NCBI GenBank assembly: GCA_914767715.1
Contig: OU612072.1
Location: 11,222,001-11,286,000 of the forward strand
Length of the DNA stretch: 64,000 nt
Reading direction: 5' to 3'
Source: Membranipora membranacea
Taxonomy: Eukaryota > Bryozoa > Gymnolaemata > Cheilostomatida > Membraniporidae
The notes under the pieces are model-generated. The model was not told the DNA's origin and did not search any database. It saw only the letters and a program-made list of their open reading frames with translations. A program made the translations under genes and the position numbers. Shown here in pieces: positions 10,963-23,333 of this stretch. Position 1 is the stretch's first letter. Every line of letters starts with the position of its first letter.

Positions 10963-12843
10963 TTTAAATGATACACAATTACACTGGCTTAAGTTAAGTG
11001 CTTCTGAACAGCTGGGTCACGAGGTTCTACTGACCTTCGAACAACTTGCCTCAACTTGGAATTGTATAAAATTCACTCGCTTTCCTCTTAATCTGATGTT
11101 TGTTAGAAGTCAAAAGACTGAGTAATATTCTATGGCTGGATCCAAATTTAATCCGCAGGTGATTACAAACCATTCTAGCTTAGATTACCTGTGCATTTTT
11201 ATGGTAATTATGTTTGACCTACACGTGATCAAAAAAAATGAGATGAGAAACCAATTGGACTTCACATTTCATTATAAATTTGAAGTACGATAACGTTTAG
11301 TTTGTTTCCTGAAATTTCTAAATAAAATTACCAAAATATCATCATAGATATTACTTTATCATCAAATTCTGTCAACAGGTGAAGTTTTAACAGTATTTGA
11401 TTCTTTGTATTGAAATATCTGTTGCATTGTATTGGTTGCATTTGGTAAATAGAATTATTATACTCCTTCCATGTGTCACATTGTTAGAATGATGTATAAT
11501 GGGCTTTGTTTAGACAAAGAGAGTAAATGAAAGGCTAAGTTCTCTGATGGTTTGCGCAATCAAGAGCATACATCAGGCCTACTTTAAAAAAAGTATATAT
11601 ACGTTACATTTTGCTTGCATGCAACTTACAATGATGCAAAAATGAACAAATGAGGACAGCTCTATTCTAAATAACCAAAAAAAATTTGGAAGAAATCAGA
11701 CAATTGGAACATGGTCTGCGATACATTACCTTGTTAGTAAAGGCCGTTTTTTGTAGATTTCTTTGAGAAATTACATTTTTTTAAACATTGTTGTGGCTCA
11801 TTGGATTTATATTGGTACAATACATAATTATATGTGGGTTTGATTTACCAATGATAAATACTCTTCCTTAAAATGGACTTCAAAGTTTGGTCAGGAGGAG
11901 ATAATCACTAAATTCAGCAAATACTTTTAATGAGCTGAGTGAGAATGAAACATTAACAGTAGTCTGGTCAACTGATGCTACCTTCAATGGTACAGTTACA
12001 GAGATACCGGGTGACCTAAAACAAAGACTAACAGACAGACTAATTAAGGAGAGTAGATATCCCACACTGAGTCTTGCAGTCATCACAAGGATTCCTCCGT
12101 AAGTCATCTTAGTTCTAGTGTACTACTGTATACCTTCACTGTTATATTCACACACACGGATATCTTTAGACCCAAATTCTATTCTGTTTAGATGAGATCT
12201 TTGTCTGTAATTTGTGTATAAGCTGTCACTTGGTTCTCATTCTCTGACCTTGTCAACCTGACCTTGTGTTGCATGACACATTGATATTGATCAAGTTAAA
12301 TCGATAACAGGCAAGTCAGTATGAATATTGGCCTTGAATATGGTTTTATTTTATATGCCCTTTTCAACACGTTTATGACATATTGCATGAGAGCAGTTTT
12401 CAGTTTTATGTTAACATTAACATTTCAGCACGAAGTCATTTAGACCTTTGATCCGCTGATTGTCATGTAATGGTTGCCTTTATCTTCTAAAAGGAAAAAG
12501 CGGCTGGCTAATTGGAAATCATTGTTCCTGTTTTAGAAAATACTATATCAAGATGTTGCAACTGGCAATCTTTTATATTAATCTATATCGATAAAATGAG
12601 CGGCCATTATAAACAGGTCTCCCTTGATAGCACTACGGCAATGTACTATTTTGACCAAGTTGTTCAACGAAATCCATATTATCTTTTATCCGTATATATA
12701 TATATAGGCTAGTATACCCAACAAAGACAAAGACTGGAGTTTATGCTGAACTCGTGTTGACTTCTTCATGTCTTCAAAATAAGGATTATGACTTAAAAAC
12801 GGATTCATGCGTAACAATTAATAGTTGTACTGCAACACCGTGA

Positions 12844-13587
12844 CAGCAAATGGAATGGGTTCCGAAATGCAGACATGTTTAGCTAAACCTGATATGCAAA
12901 GGCAGTAATGTAGTAGCCTCCAACGTGTAAACATGCTTTTGCATCATGTATCAACTAAAATTCAACTTTACTTCATACACTACTTCCACAGTCTTTTAAC
13001 ACCAACCAGATCAGACTTTTTCCATTAATATAGCTATTCAAGGATTTATTATATTTATGGTGAGATATGACTTTCAGCCTGTCTAATATTAATCACATCA
13101 ACTTGATATTTAAATCTTGCATCATTCTGACGCTTAAAAGCTTTTCTGACTCAACATTGAATCTAATCATTGATATTGTGTATTGTGGATTGTGCATTTA
13201 GAACACTGATATTAATTATTATAGGAGCTATAACCGGGGGGGGGGGGGGGGGGCACTACATTACTCAAAACTAATTTATATCCATGAAGCAAATATAATC
13301 TAATATCTATATCTTTTGGTGGTTGGAATAACCAATGATTATAAGTTCCGCACATTGTCAACTCAATGTTACTTTAAAATTGACAGTAATTCTTCAATCC
13401 TTCAATTCAGCATGTAGAACATGTTTGATTTGTTTCAAAATTTCTCAATGATTACACTTTCTTTAGTTTCATATGTAACATTTGGGTCAGACAGATAATT
13501 CCGGTAGCACTTACCTGATCCATACTTGCCAATTTTTACTGAGGTTTAAATACTTGGTCTGCAAAGGCTATAAAATGGCATATAGCG
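12844..13587. other. Intergenic: NHL 3' flank with deletion breakpoint and an 18-G run
   Basis: Sequence to about 13230 matches unit 3 (about 49915-50420); from about 13390 it matches the block upstream of 34368 and 57262. The roughly 5 kb between these points in units 2 and 3, which includes the type B gene, is missing. An uninterrupted run of 18 G lies at 13236-13253, close to the breakpoint. No gene is seen. Confidence 0.75.
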
Positions 13588-14110
13588 TTGGAGGACAGCA
13601 TTTTCCGCTCAACAAACCACTTGTGTTCAGCATATACTTTGTCTGAAACATCTTCGCATCGGGATGGGGACTTGTTGATAAATAATCAGCGTATAGACTC
13701 ACATTGTAGTTTTCTGCCGAATGAGGAAATCTCATGTAGAACAAGAAAGAGGATCCTTGAGGTGACAGCCATCTCTGATGAAGCTTTTCCCTAACTGTAC
13801 TGTAAATCTTGGAAACAGGTCACCAGTTGGGGACGCAAGTCAGGGAAATATCTTAGCTTTTCATTCCGTTGAGCATGTGGACCCTGAACAAAAGCATATT
13901 CGAGGACTACATTGTGTTCGGAGGGCTCAGCTGTCTGGCTCTCTCATGGTATGTAGAACAAGTTAAACCTCTCCTAAATCATTATTGGGAGTTGTGAAGA
14001 AAGTCCTTCAGATTCTGATTCAAGTAGCGAAGCTTGCTGTGCACCGTCATCTTACACTGCAGAATAGTAGCAAGGAATATGGGTTGGCAGAGTTGTTTGT
14101 ATCAAAATGT
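13588..14110. other. Conserved block of uncertain coding status (unit 1)
   Basis: The block recurs at 34368-34860 and 57262-57823. A 68-codon open frame on + (13588-13794) is preserved in all three. On the minus strand there are open stretches too: about 13810-13940 (containing EHNVVLEYAFVQ, preceded by a phase-1-compatible CAG acceptor) and about 13570-13770 (containing FLFYMRFPHSAENYNVSLYA). The minus-strand frames could be downstream exons of the candidate gene at 14328-14598, but I could not join them consistently in all copies. Recent duplication alone would keep these frames open, so conservation is weak evidence. Confidence 0.3.
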
Positions 14111-14327
14111 GTTTTGGTTAAAACCTTTTGATGAAATTGATTTATTCCAACCATGTTACGAAGTTATCTGTCTACAAGTCAAGAGCAGACAACTTGTAAT
14201 CTGCTAATTTTGCCAGTGTTGATATTATCATAGATTTAGAAGCTATTTTTGGTGCAATGTGGATGCAGCTATCAAAATGCACCCTCGTATATCCACTGTC
14301 TTGTATACCTAAAAAGAACATCCTTAC

Positions 14328-14598
14328 CGTCACATTGATGCTCTATACCTAACTCTGTAGTTATATTGATGTCATGTGTTGCTAGATTGTTGTTATCTGG
14401 TATAATATGGTGCCTAGCTGTTATATCACGTCTAGCTTCACTGGACATCATTAAACCACTATGTATGTGGAATTTGAATTCTTTACTATTTCGATAGCAT
14501 GAAAAACAATCGGTAGTGTCATCGCATACAAACATGATTAACCAGGAGAAAAACAAAACCAGCAGTTTTGTTTCGTTAATAGAGCAAAGTCGAATCAA
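14328..14598 (-). CDS. Candidate first or early exon of an unknown gene (unit 1)
   Basis: An open frame on the minus strand contains a hydrophobic stretch (LLVLFFSWLIMFVC) followed by a short Cys-containing segment and a polar region, ending at a good GTAAGG donor in phase 1 (exon edge 14328), the phase used throughout this locus. The first ATG lies inside the hydrophobic segment, so the true start or an upstream exon is unknown. In unit 2 (about 35095-35319) an in-frame stop precedes the donor, and unit 3 (58419-58604) also stops early, so only this copy reads through. It could be a decaying secreted-protein gene or chance. Confidence 0.3.
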
Positions 14599-15686
14599 AC
14601 TCCTATGAATTATTTGACATGGTTGGTACGTTCACATGCACTACAAGATGAACTTGAAGAATAGTGTGATCCTATGCCACAATCATGGAACATCATAACT
14701 CAATAAACGTTGTTAACTGTAACAAGTCTCCATGAAAAAAACCCACTGCAGCCTAATCCATCAAACGCCTCACATGACAAACATAAATCATGGTTATCAC
14801 AATTCTTGTTCAGATAAGGCATTTAAATATTTGGATATATTCACAGCAATTTGGTATCTAATCTTCGGAGTGTGAGTGTGTGAACCCTGATTAACTGTTT
14901 ATAATAGACTAAGCCTCTGATGTCAAATGCCTTCAGTGCAAAACAAGAGAAACGAAACTTCCTATTATTGACTGATCACGAATATTTTGTATGTCCAATC
15001 AGACATATTTTTGATGACTGGTGAGAAAAAAATATTTCCCAAGGCAAGTTGCCACAACATTTTGGTGATATTGGTTGTGGGATTTGTCTGTTATTCCAAA
15101 GACAGTTTATATACACTGGGTTTTACCTTCTCAAGTCACAACTCTCATCTCACAATCTGCAGCTTACAAATATCCTACTTGTACCGTCAGCAAACAAGAA
15201 ATATGGAATGCAACTAAGCCATTCAATCCTCATGGATAAATATTTATTTTGGTGTCAGAGTTGTAAAGGTAATGTGGTATTTGAGTTGCATTACTGACAG
15301 TTTGCTCCATCAAATATTTCTGTATTGTATTTTAATTATTTTGTCTTCTCTATTTTCCTAAATACTGCCAAGGTATGCGTCTCAGTAAAACTATTACGCT
15401 TGTAAATACAATTTTGTACAGTACATTTGAAGATAAGTTATAAATATTTATATTTGTGCAATAAATAAACATTCTCCGATAATAATATCACAATAACAGT
15501 ACATGATGACTCATAAATAATGAATAATATACAGTTTTATTGCAGCACTTGCTTAGAGGGTATAATGAAAGCGCCTTAGTCACATAAATATATATTTACA
15601 TCAGCTAAGATCATGCAATGAGAGCGAATGCCATTGCTATCTTGCTAGTATTGTTTGCCTGTGAAAAAAAAACTTGCGTTGTTCAT
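14599..15686. other. Intergenic, conserved among units; no supported gene
   Basis: It matches 35320-36454 and 58605-59846. Short + strand frames at 14987-15297 recur in unit 2, but overlap each other and show no splice logic. On the minus strand an AATAAA signal (TTTATT on +, 15536-15541) lies about 150 nt past the type A stop, the likely poly(A) signal of that gene; equivalents are at 36301-36306 and 59649-59654. Confidence 0.6.
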
Positions 15687-17619
15687 CTAATCATGGGTCG
15701 TTTTTGATAGAGCTCCATTTTCGATAACACAATCTTTGTCATCTTCCACCTGATCAGTTGTATATGCTACGTTCGCTGAGATGGCACCAAAACCATTTTC
15801 TGTGCAATTATCGTCTGATGCCTGGCTGAGCATTACCTTGGTTGACCCTTTGCATGCGAAATTGCAAAAAAAAAGGAAAGTTACTGTTGTGTACAAAATA
15901 GCTGGCATGGCATATTATAGCTTGCAGATAAAACAAATTTTAATGCTTGAAGTCCAATGAATTAGCTATGAATTACAATTACCTTAGGGATAAAATTAGT
16001 GCAATCAAGGTTAAAGGAAATTTCCCTAAAGGTGTCTTAAACATACTACACTTGACCGTGATACTGTGTATTGCGGGAATGACCCGAGGTAAGGTGATGT
16101 TGCCAACATTCCACCCTATATTTAGACAGTTATCCTGTCTGCGTGGGCAATTTTATTAATACATCAATGTTATAGGTAAGCCTACATATAACACATTCCT
16201 ACCATAACCCCTGTCATAACATGTCTATCATTATCGATATATGCTGAGATAATCTATTGCATATAGCAGTTGCTATATTTTTATCAGGCATTTAATCTTG
16301 AATTCCAGAAAAGGGAGTGCGCACTAATATGAGTGTGTGAAAAGATAGCGGGCATTACAAAGTTAATCTTTTAGATCGCATAAATAAGCGATTATACTCA
16401 ATTAAATAATAACAGGTACAGTTTAATGTTATACAGTAGATAAATGTAAACAGCATACAGTAAAGCTAGACGTTTAACCGCTGAAGATAAGTTCTCCGTT
16501 AACTAACAAAAAACAGCTGCTATATTTAGATTGGGCGCGTCTTTTTAATTTCAGAGAATAGATGTGTCTGATAGTGCAACTATGTGAGGGTATATCAATG
16601 CTGACCTTTAGATTAAGATAGAACAGGTAATGATTACAAACAATTCAGTAAAAACAGGTACAGTTTTCAGGAATGCAGTGGACAAATATAAACAGTATGA
16701 TGTACTCCGAAAATGATGGCAGCAACCTTTCAATTTTATAGCTTTAGGCTTATAAAAGCTGAAGGTAAACTATGCACTCCTGCAACCGATATCAGATTTT
16801 TAATCTTTCGTCAACATCAAATCATGCATTTATCAAAGAGATCTTGCATATTGAACTAACAATAGCATACAATTAAGATTATATTATGCATATCAAGAAG
16901 GCACACACCTTTGTCCTCCTGCACGCTTTGAACGCTACAGTAGCTTCTTCGCCCATACATCACCAAACAAATTACAGTGAGTGTTGCAACAGCTGCAGTT
17001 AGCGTCCCTGCAATAATAGCAGTGGTTGTTACATGCTGCTGCTCAGGAGGATAATTGGCTTTGGTTGTAGACTGTAACTTCAATGTTATCCTTGCTCTAT
17101 GGGTTGGCTGTTGTGTGCTGTAAGCTGCTGTCATATGGCAAGATGTGACCAAGTAGTCTAAAATTTAGGAAAATTTGTTTTATCAAGGAGAGACCTCCAT
17201 AAAAAAGGTTGTTGGTTGAATTGTCATTATTGGAAACTTACTGTAACATGTTTTTTCTTGTTATCCATATTTGCTATTAAATAATTTGCCAAACGCTACT
17301 GAAGAAATCTAAGATAATGATTTACATTGACTTGATAATCCCAATTACCGTTGCAATACACCTTGCACTTTTCCTCATCGATTGAACGTATCGCCACATT
17401 GTTACATAAGGCGGCACATGGCCTGTATTGTGAAAAGTTCTCCAGAAAATAGCATCCTGTAGTATTGAAGTATTGCCCCTGGCAGTCATCATACTTCAAC
17501 ATGCTGTATTCACCAGCACATAGCCACTTGTATGAACTTTTAGTTGCAGCTGTCGGTAACGCAATAATAGGGTCGAGTAACCCTGTTGCTGCTACAAATA
17601 CCACAATTTTCCAAATCAT
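15687..17619 (-). CDS. Type A receptor, unit 1: Cys-rich single-pass membrane protein, 226 aa
   Basis: Three exons: 17349-17619, 16909-17157 and 15687-15847 (271, 249 and 161 nt), both introns phase 1. Residues 1-about 21 are a signal peptide (MIWKIVVFVAATGLL start). Residues 33-90 are a compact domain with seven Cys (WLC, DDC, TGC, RPC, ALC, EKC, VYC) and an NTT glycosylation site. Exon 2 gives a Ser/Thr/Gln-rich stalk, a transmembrane helix at about 136-158 and a basic stop-transfer YGRRSYC. Exon 3 is an acidic 53-residue tail with one tyrosine in NVAY (an N-x-x-Y pattern). The first donor, GTAATT, is weaker than in unit 2. A surface receptor or adhesion protein is inferred; no known family was recognised. 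The Cys spacing is loosely ShK- or TNFR-like. It points away from the next NHL gene (23334). Confidence 0.85.
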
Positions 17620-19244
17620 GCTGCAAGCACTAAATCAACTAGAACATGTGACAGCTGAGCTCCGAATAAAGTTAGAGACCCATGTCGAACAGAAAACTGG
17701 ATGTTTGCCTGTCTATCGAAATTCATATTAGTTTATTATCTTGTTATCTCAGTGATAGTGACTCATAGAAATCCTTGTAATTTCCAATCATTGCTAATGT
17801 TAAATATTCTGAACCGTCATTAGGTTACATTGCGAAACATATTTAATTTGTTAGGTATCCGTGAGCCTTTCCATCATTTGAATATATGTTAGATTTTTGG
17901 TGATTAAATCAACTTTTCAATTAATAAAACCCATTTCAATTTACATAGCCTCGCCTACTTGGTTGTGCTTTGCCAGCTTTGAGCACAACCGCATTGTTGT
18001 AGCGACTGTCAGGGGCTAAGAGCCTTCAGTGATCATTGATGGCTAGCCGTTATCATTGATATGCAAGACCTTGACATGCAAGTAACGGATTGTCTATATC
18101 GGTAGCTGTTTCTGATCAAATTAACAGCTGGTCATTTTGATGCAAGTCACAATGATCTGTCAAGTCATGCTTCTCAGCTAGCAGCTCATTATAGGATTCT
18201 ATACGCTTAATGGTGTTTTAATACATTTTTAAATTAACCCTGGTTTGCGGAGCTTATTATTGCATCCCCACCTTCTGCAATATATGATGACCTGAACTCC
18301 AGAGCGACTGACATTATGAATGGTGGGAGAATTGAAATAATATCATACTACACAACTAATACCGAACACTATCAGACCCTGTACAGCACAAGCATTATCA
18401 ACCCCAGTACAGCACAATACTGCTACCATAGCTCTTAGTAAAAGAAGAAAGAGAATACAACTACAAGTTACCACCAACTTCAGTAATACTTGCACCAGCT
18501 GCACCTGCCTGCGCAACACCTATAACATCAAAGTGAAACTACCTGCTTGCACAACAATAATATCATCATCAAAGTGAAACTGCCTGCCAAAGCTGCATCA
18601 TGTACTATACACCATTGACCACACCAATAAGTATATGCAGCAGCCACAGCTTCAGGCAGTAGCATCAGGACCCTCGTCCTATACGGTAGCAGTTAGCATT
18701 AAGACAGAGTAGTATTCAGATCGTTATTCTGTGTAGACGTGTGTATATTGAGATTAGATTTTAAGTGACAAATTGTGTGAATTCATCGATTGTATAATAT
18801 AATATAACTGGTATTGTTGTGTAATTCTGGGTAATAGCAGCTATATCTGTGCTATCAGTGCTTATATCAGCACACTCATTTGACGTTTTAAATAACAAGG
18901 ATAAAAATAAGGATACTGATACAGAGACGGTCAGGTCAGATTATTTAGAACACCTTTTAATATTTTTAAACTTATATAAATATTTTATACATGTATTTTG
19001 TCTCAGTTGAATTAAATGGTCAGGGTATTTAAATAAATAATCTTATGCGAAAGAAATTAAGTTTATGACTGTCTGGTTGACGCGAATCAGTAATCACATC
19101 CACATGACGCACTTGTGGACGGCCTTGATGGCGCTTTCATGTACCAGAGTATCAGCAGATATCAAAAGCTGCAATACATACAACGAGTGATGATTTAAAT
19201 AGACTGTGTATTATAATAGCCTTGAATTAAATCTAAGTCCAAAA

Positions 19245-19505
19245 TTGAGACGGTGTCTAGTGCATTAAATGCGGTGGAGTAGATAAACTCTATGTGTGTA
19301 TTACATTTTGTCAGGATATTAATTGATATCGCCCATAAAGCCCATCAGAATAAATTGAGACATGCGTCTATTGCATTAAATTCATGTGGAGCAGATAAAC
19401 AGTGTGTGTATTACATTTTGTCAAGAGATTAATTGATATCGCTCATAAAGCCCATCAGAATTTAACGGATCAGTGTATCGTGTATCAGTGTTTCGTGTAT
19501 CAGTG
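19245..19505. repeat. Two tandem ~110-bp repeats plus short GTGTATCAGT repeats
   Basis: Two adjacent copies each run from TTGAGAC through GCATTAAAT and GATATTAATTGATATCGC-like sequence to AAAGCCCATCAGAAT (ends near 19352 and 19461). Short reiterations of CGTGTATCAGTGT follow to 19505. The same structure is present at about 40060-40325 in unit 2, so it predates the unit duplication. Confidence 0.75.
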
Positions 19506-20949
19506 TATCTTTGAGACCTTTCTGTGGGTTATATAATGATTGCATAATTCAAGCAAGGCTTTCAGTGCTAAAACCAAATAGAACCTAAAACTAAAGATAA
19601 AAGCCCACTCGCTCATCAAAGAGTAGCCTCGGAGCAAGCTAACTACACCTTGTTGTGTACAGGGCCCAGTCCGTTTCTCACATATCTAAAGAACAGTACC
19701 ACTACATAAAGCTATGAAGCATAATTTGAATGTTTTGGCTAAAAATTTGCTCTCATTGTAGGTAAAATAAATGTAGATAAAATATTTAGCACCTAGTAGA
19801 ATGTAAAGTTTTGTCCGGGATAAAATAAGGGTTTCAACTAAATCTACTTCCGGTTACAAAGTAATGATTGTCCTCACTAAACAGTGCTGGATCTAATAAT
19901 ATAAAAATACAATAATAGTTGATGTGGATTTCTTGGGCCTGAAAGATGGCTTTTGTAAAAGCCGATGTCTAAGCAGGATCCTCTAGAGTCTAGATATCAG
20001 CAGCTGCCAGTCTCTATAATGTTACTGTAGATTATCAAAAGTGCTAGCTTCTGAGGTGTTTTCCAGTTCTTGTATTTGCAGGTCAGTTCAGAAAGATCAA
20101 TGTGTGTTATGGTCAGGCAGGTTACATGACAAGTGAGGTTTCATTTATAAAAAGTTTGCAGCTTGGGTTGGTTGACAAAATTGTACTCTAAAACAGGCTC
20201 GACTCAGTGCACAGTGCATGACTCTGGTCGGGAAGATTTTCGTATACCACAAAAACTTACTAAGCAAGGTTATCTGCCCCTGATTTTTATCATGACGTCA
20301 TAATTTCAAAGATAATATAGCTATTTTAGGTTCCCTGCTGTAATAGTAAAATAGTCATCCAGTTTGTTTATGGAGATGGATAAATAACTCAATCTGTTAG
20401 CAAGCTTGCTTTTCCTTGCCAGATGATTGGTGCTGCAGGAGTCAAGGGTTCCAGAACCACTGGGGAGCTTTCAAAGCTGATAATTAATTATCCCAGCCCC
20501 AAGCATCCTTGCCTGTGTACTCATCTTCTGGCTGACTCATGAGAAGAGTTGTGAATAATGCACAGATATATAGACAGGCTGGAAATATAGCCAAAACAGG
20601 TCCATGTAAAAGGGCCATGTAAGGTGCAACAACCCTAACATGTACGCTATGTTAGCCGATTGCCAATGGTATAACAGATTAAGTTAGTGGGATCAGGTGC
20701 ACAAATCTGAGTAGTTAATAGCATGTCTGCTAATAAGCTTAAAGTTGCCTGACAGGCACCTTTTAGCCAATCAATTGTAATGTTTAGCGCAAATTTGAAG
20801 AAAAAATTCTAAGGCGCTTTTGGAGTATCCTCTATTTTTTATTACTATACCTTGGTAGCGACTTTGCACCGATGAGCTGATGGAAAGCAAACCTCCCTGT
20901 ACTGGTTTGAGTTAGAGTAGGGGCCTTAGAATGATGAGGCGGAGATTAT

Positions 20950-21240
20950 TGCACTGAAACGATGAAGAGTTGGCAGCCTCCCTCACTGCGCAACAGCGTA
21001 AACACACCGATTATGTAAAAACACCGAAACTGACAATACGCACTGACGGCTTGATAAGATTGATTGAGATGCTCATCAACACACAGGGGTGGCTTCATGT
21101 TCCTAGGGCCAGCCATGAGGGGGTTGTACTAGAGAAGGCCTCGAAACAGCGCTTGCCTCATAGTTTCTAGTTGAAGACCTGTGCGTTGTGCATTGGTATG
21201 CGCACCACTGTGTGTTGTATCTACGAATCAAGCGTGTAGA
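20950..21240. repeat. Dispersed repeat, unit 1 copy
   Basis: This is the less diverged relative of 4800-5010, with a partner at 42380-42670. A 66-codon + frame (20970-21170) is open in both units, but the version inside the transposon does not keep it, so it is treated as repeat rather than gene. Confidence 0.6.
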
Positions 21241-21936
21241 CTTCATTATTAGTTTACCATATGTCTTTAACTTCATTTAAGTTTCATAGATCTGGTAAAA
21301 ATTGAATATTTAGATGTTGATAATGACAATAATGAGGAAAGGATAATCCATTTTAGTTATTTCCCCATACATCGCTGGCTGCGCCACTCAGATGAGATAA
21401 CTCTCTGTGAGTATGACTCTGAGCTGCCCCAAAAGGATAGAAATCTCGAGAGACGTAGCGAAGCATTGAAGCTCAAGCGAGAAATATGTATGTACGCTGA
21501 GAGAATTCATGGTGCATCTCCAAGTATAAGTTTGTTATAAGTTATTGTTTATTCATATTATTGCGCTCAACAGTTATTGATTTTTGTTTGGTAAATATTA
21601 ATTTAGGTTGAGATATTACCAGATGATAAGAGGTTTCCCTTCAATACTCTGTAAGTATTAGGAAAGGAAAACTGTGGTTGGACAGGCTTATAATAACTTT
21701 GACTTATATCACAGATCACAAAGCTATTGGGGCGATGCGGTCACTGTTTTGTGAAATATGGTCTATCTCAATCTCATAGGGTTGGGTTTGTTTTAAAGAG
21801 CTAAGAACTCGTTACAATATCATCAATAAGTTTTATGAAAGCTAGGGTACAATTGATGTTCGCTGCGTAGCAAACTAAAAAATCAAATGTTCATTCTTTG
21901 TAAAATTATTTCTATTGGGAAGTTGCTCACATTGCC

Positions 21937-22125
21937 TCAGAAGTTGCAGGTGTTTATGGTTTTATCTACCGCTATAATTGGATAAAACCAACACAAGATC
22001 TTTTGGATAAATATTAATAGAGCAAAAACTAGATTGATGGCCCTGATGATAACTACTGCATCATTTTTACCAAGGTTGACAGCAGGTGAGGAAGGATGAG
22101 TGTCACTTAGTTTTAGCCGGATCAC
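21937..22125 (-). other. Weak candidate exon with hydrophobic segment
   Basis: A 62-codon minus frame, nearly identical at 43450-43638 in unit 2, contains a possible membrane segment (AINLVFALLIFIQKILCWFY). There is no ATG at its start and no exon partners were found. Low support. Confidence 0.2.
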
Positions 22126-22712
22126 ATAAGAAAGGTAGTTTAAGTGCCGAGGCTTTACTCACAATGACATATTTATTAGTTTCATGCCACAACCCTGCTA
22201 TATAACAACGTCATAGAACATTGACCAACGTATAGGCCAACTTTGAATACTGAAAACCTGTAATACACGATATATTAATATACTGTTGCTTTTCGTCGCG
22301 GTGTTTCGAAAGTTACTCTTAACATGCAAATATTCTGCTGTTTATGGCTTCTTATTTTATTAGTTTTCCACAATGACCTGAAACCATTGTTATTACAAAC
22401 AACCACTTAAATGAGCCCTATATGCATTGTTGACCATCATTAAACCAGGTTATTTCGGTTTTGAAAAAATTTGCAAGCCAAAAATCGATTTGGTCCAAGT
22501 TCAACAAACATCATATTTATTGACGAAGCCTTCCGAACAATAATAACATTTATCTTGTAGTTCATAACCGGTCATGTCAGAGAAATGGTAACAGGTACAT
22601 ACAGCTAGCTGAACACAAATGTGAAAAGTTCACTCAAATTGAGATCATTATAGGACCGACTCACTAGCATTAAGATTGGATTGAGTTCAGTTATCTAACC
22701 TAATGTCCTGAA

Positions 22713-22951
22713 ATGACTGCAGATGGTTGAGCGATGATACTCAATTCTCACTGACATACATTGGGAGTAATCGTTGGAGTTTAAAATTTGTGAGTAGACA
22801 ATTACTAAATAATGCAACACATCAGCTTCAATCACATGTCAATATAATGTGTGATTTTAGCTCTTGCCACATGCTGTTACTTGATGTCATACAAAATAAG
22901 GTCTATTTTGCAATAGAAGACAAAGTGTTTTATTCAAATAGGTCATACTAA
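22713..22951 (+). other. Weak candidate exon upstream of NHL-2
   Basis: An open frame following a plausible acceptor (ACTGCAG at about 22719-22725) ends in TAA at 22951, with a twin at 44194-44418. It contains LLLDVIQNKVYFAIEDKVFY, which reads like a beta-propeller strand pair, so it may be a stray or alternative propeller exon. About half of the differences between the copies change the residue. No upstream exon was found. Confidence 0.22.
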
Positions 22952-23333
22952 CAGCTTCTACTTTCATGATACAGATTTGACGTTCATAATAAGGATAGCC
23001 ACTGTTATCACTACAACCGTTCACTCTAGAAAATGAGTCACGTAAATTTAGATGCTTTGTTCACTATCATAGCTCTTACTTGTTGTAATCTTATCACTTG
23101 ACCTTGTCCTATTTGGCGACCTCACGTTATGTACATTCTTATGTCAACAGTACATAGTACCAAACTGTAGAATGTTTAATTCAGCCTTATCTGAAGTTGA
23201 AACTCGTAACATAAACTAGGTTATAAATTGGACTTATAACTGGTGAGCTCACTCACTCATGGCACTCAGATAAGACTGGAGCTGTAGAACTAAGTATTAT
23301 TTACCGACAGAGTTTTTTTGTAGGTTGAGAACT

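Larger units (their letters stand above)
3600..11939. mobile_element. 8.34-kb DNA transposon inserted in NHL exon 8
   Basis: The left end CTCAGTTCATTAAAAGTATT is matched by the reverse complement of the right end (11918-11939) with one mismatch over about 22 bp. The host exon reads GAGTTGTGAGAATG in unit 3. Here GAGTTGTG abuts the left end and TGAGAATG the right, giving a 2-bp duplication (TG; 3 bp, GTG, if the end is drawn one base earlier). The element carries a multi-exon gene on the minus strand. Superfamily is not assigned: a 2-3 bp duplication fits CACTA/EnSpm, Harbinger or Academ-like elements better than hAT or piggyBac, but the termini match none I can name. About 3600-6397 is mostly non-coding. 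Confidence 0.88.
1620..12843 (+). pseudogene. NHL gene, unit 1 copy: 5' truncated and transposon-disrupted
   Basis: Only the 3' half of the NHL gene is present. Exon 4 starts in mid-linker at the duplication junction (about 1620-1806), followed by exon 5 (2256-2432), exon 6 (2771-2956), exon 7 (3074-3280), exon 8 split into 3558-3599 and 11942-12098, and exon 9 (12708-12843, ending TGA). The signal peptide, all NHL blades and most of the Thr-rich linker are absent. Exon 8 is interrupted by an 8340-bp transposon. Removing the element and one copy of the 2-bp duplication gives exactly 199 nt, the length in units 2 and 3, and the remaining frame has no stop. Exons 5-7 keep their splice sites, so decay is recent. 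Some short transcript remains possible, but the full product cannot be made. Confidence 0.9.
17620..23333. other. Divergent interval between type A-1 and NHL-2
   Basis: It matches 38386-44800. Recognisable contents are a tandem duplication (about 19245-19461), the dispersed repeat (20950-21240), and two weak candidate exons (minus 21937-22125 and plus 22713-22951). The stretch 18300-18660 is CA/CT-rich low-complexity sequence with short repeated CACCAGCTGCACC-like words. Both flanking genes start at its edges, so promoters must lie here, but no clear core promoter is visible. Confidence 0.6.

Noticed and set aside
13236-13253. 18-G run as a sequencing gap marker or vector artefact
   Set aside because: Flanks match sister units and no vector-like sequence is seen. 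It is kept as real but flagged for read-level checking.
15049-15297. 82-codon + frame repeated in unit 2
   Set aside because: It overlaps another frame, has no signal, motif or splice logic, and its conservation is explained by recent duplication.
17465-17731. 88-codon + frame repeated at 38231-38497
   Set aside because: It is antisense to type A exon 1, which has a signal peptide, conserved Cys and proper splicing.
19245-19505. Possible CRISPR-like array
   Set aside because: Only two long diverged repeats plus simple reiterations; no regular spacers, and the genome is eukaryotic.
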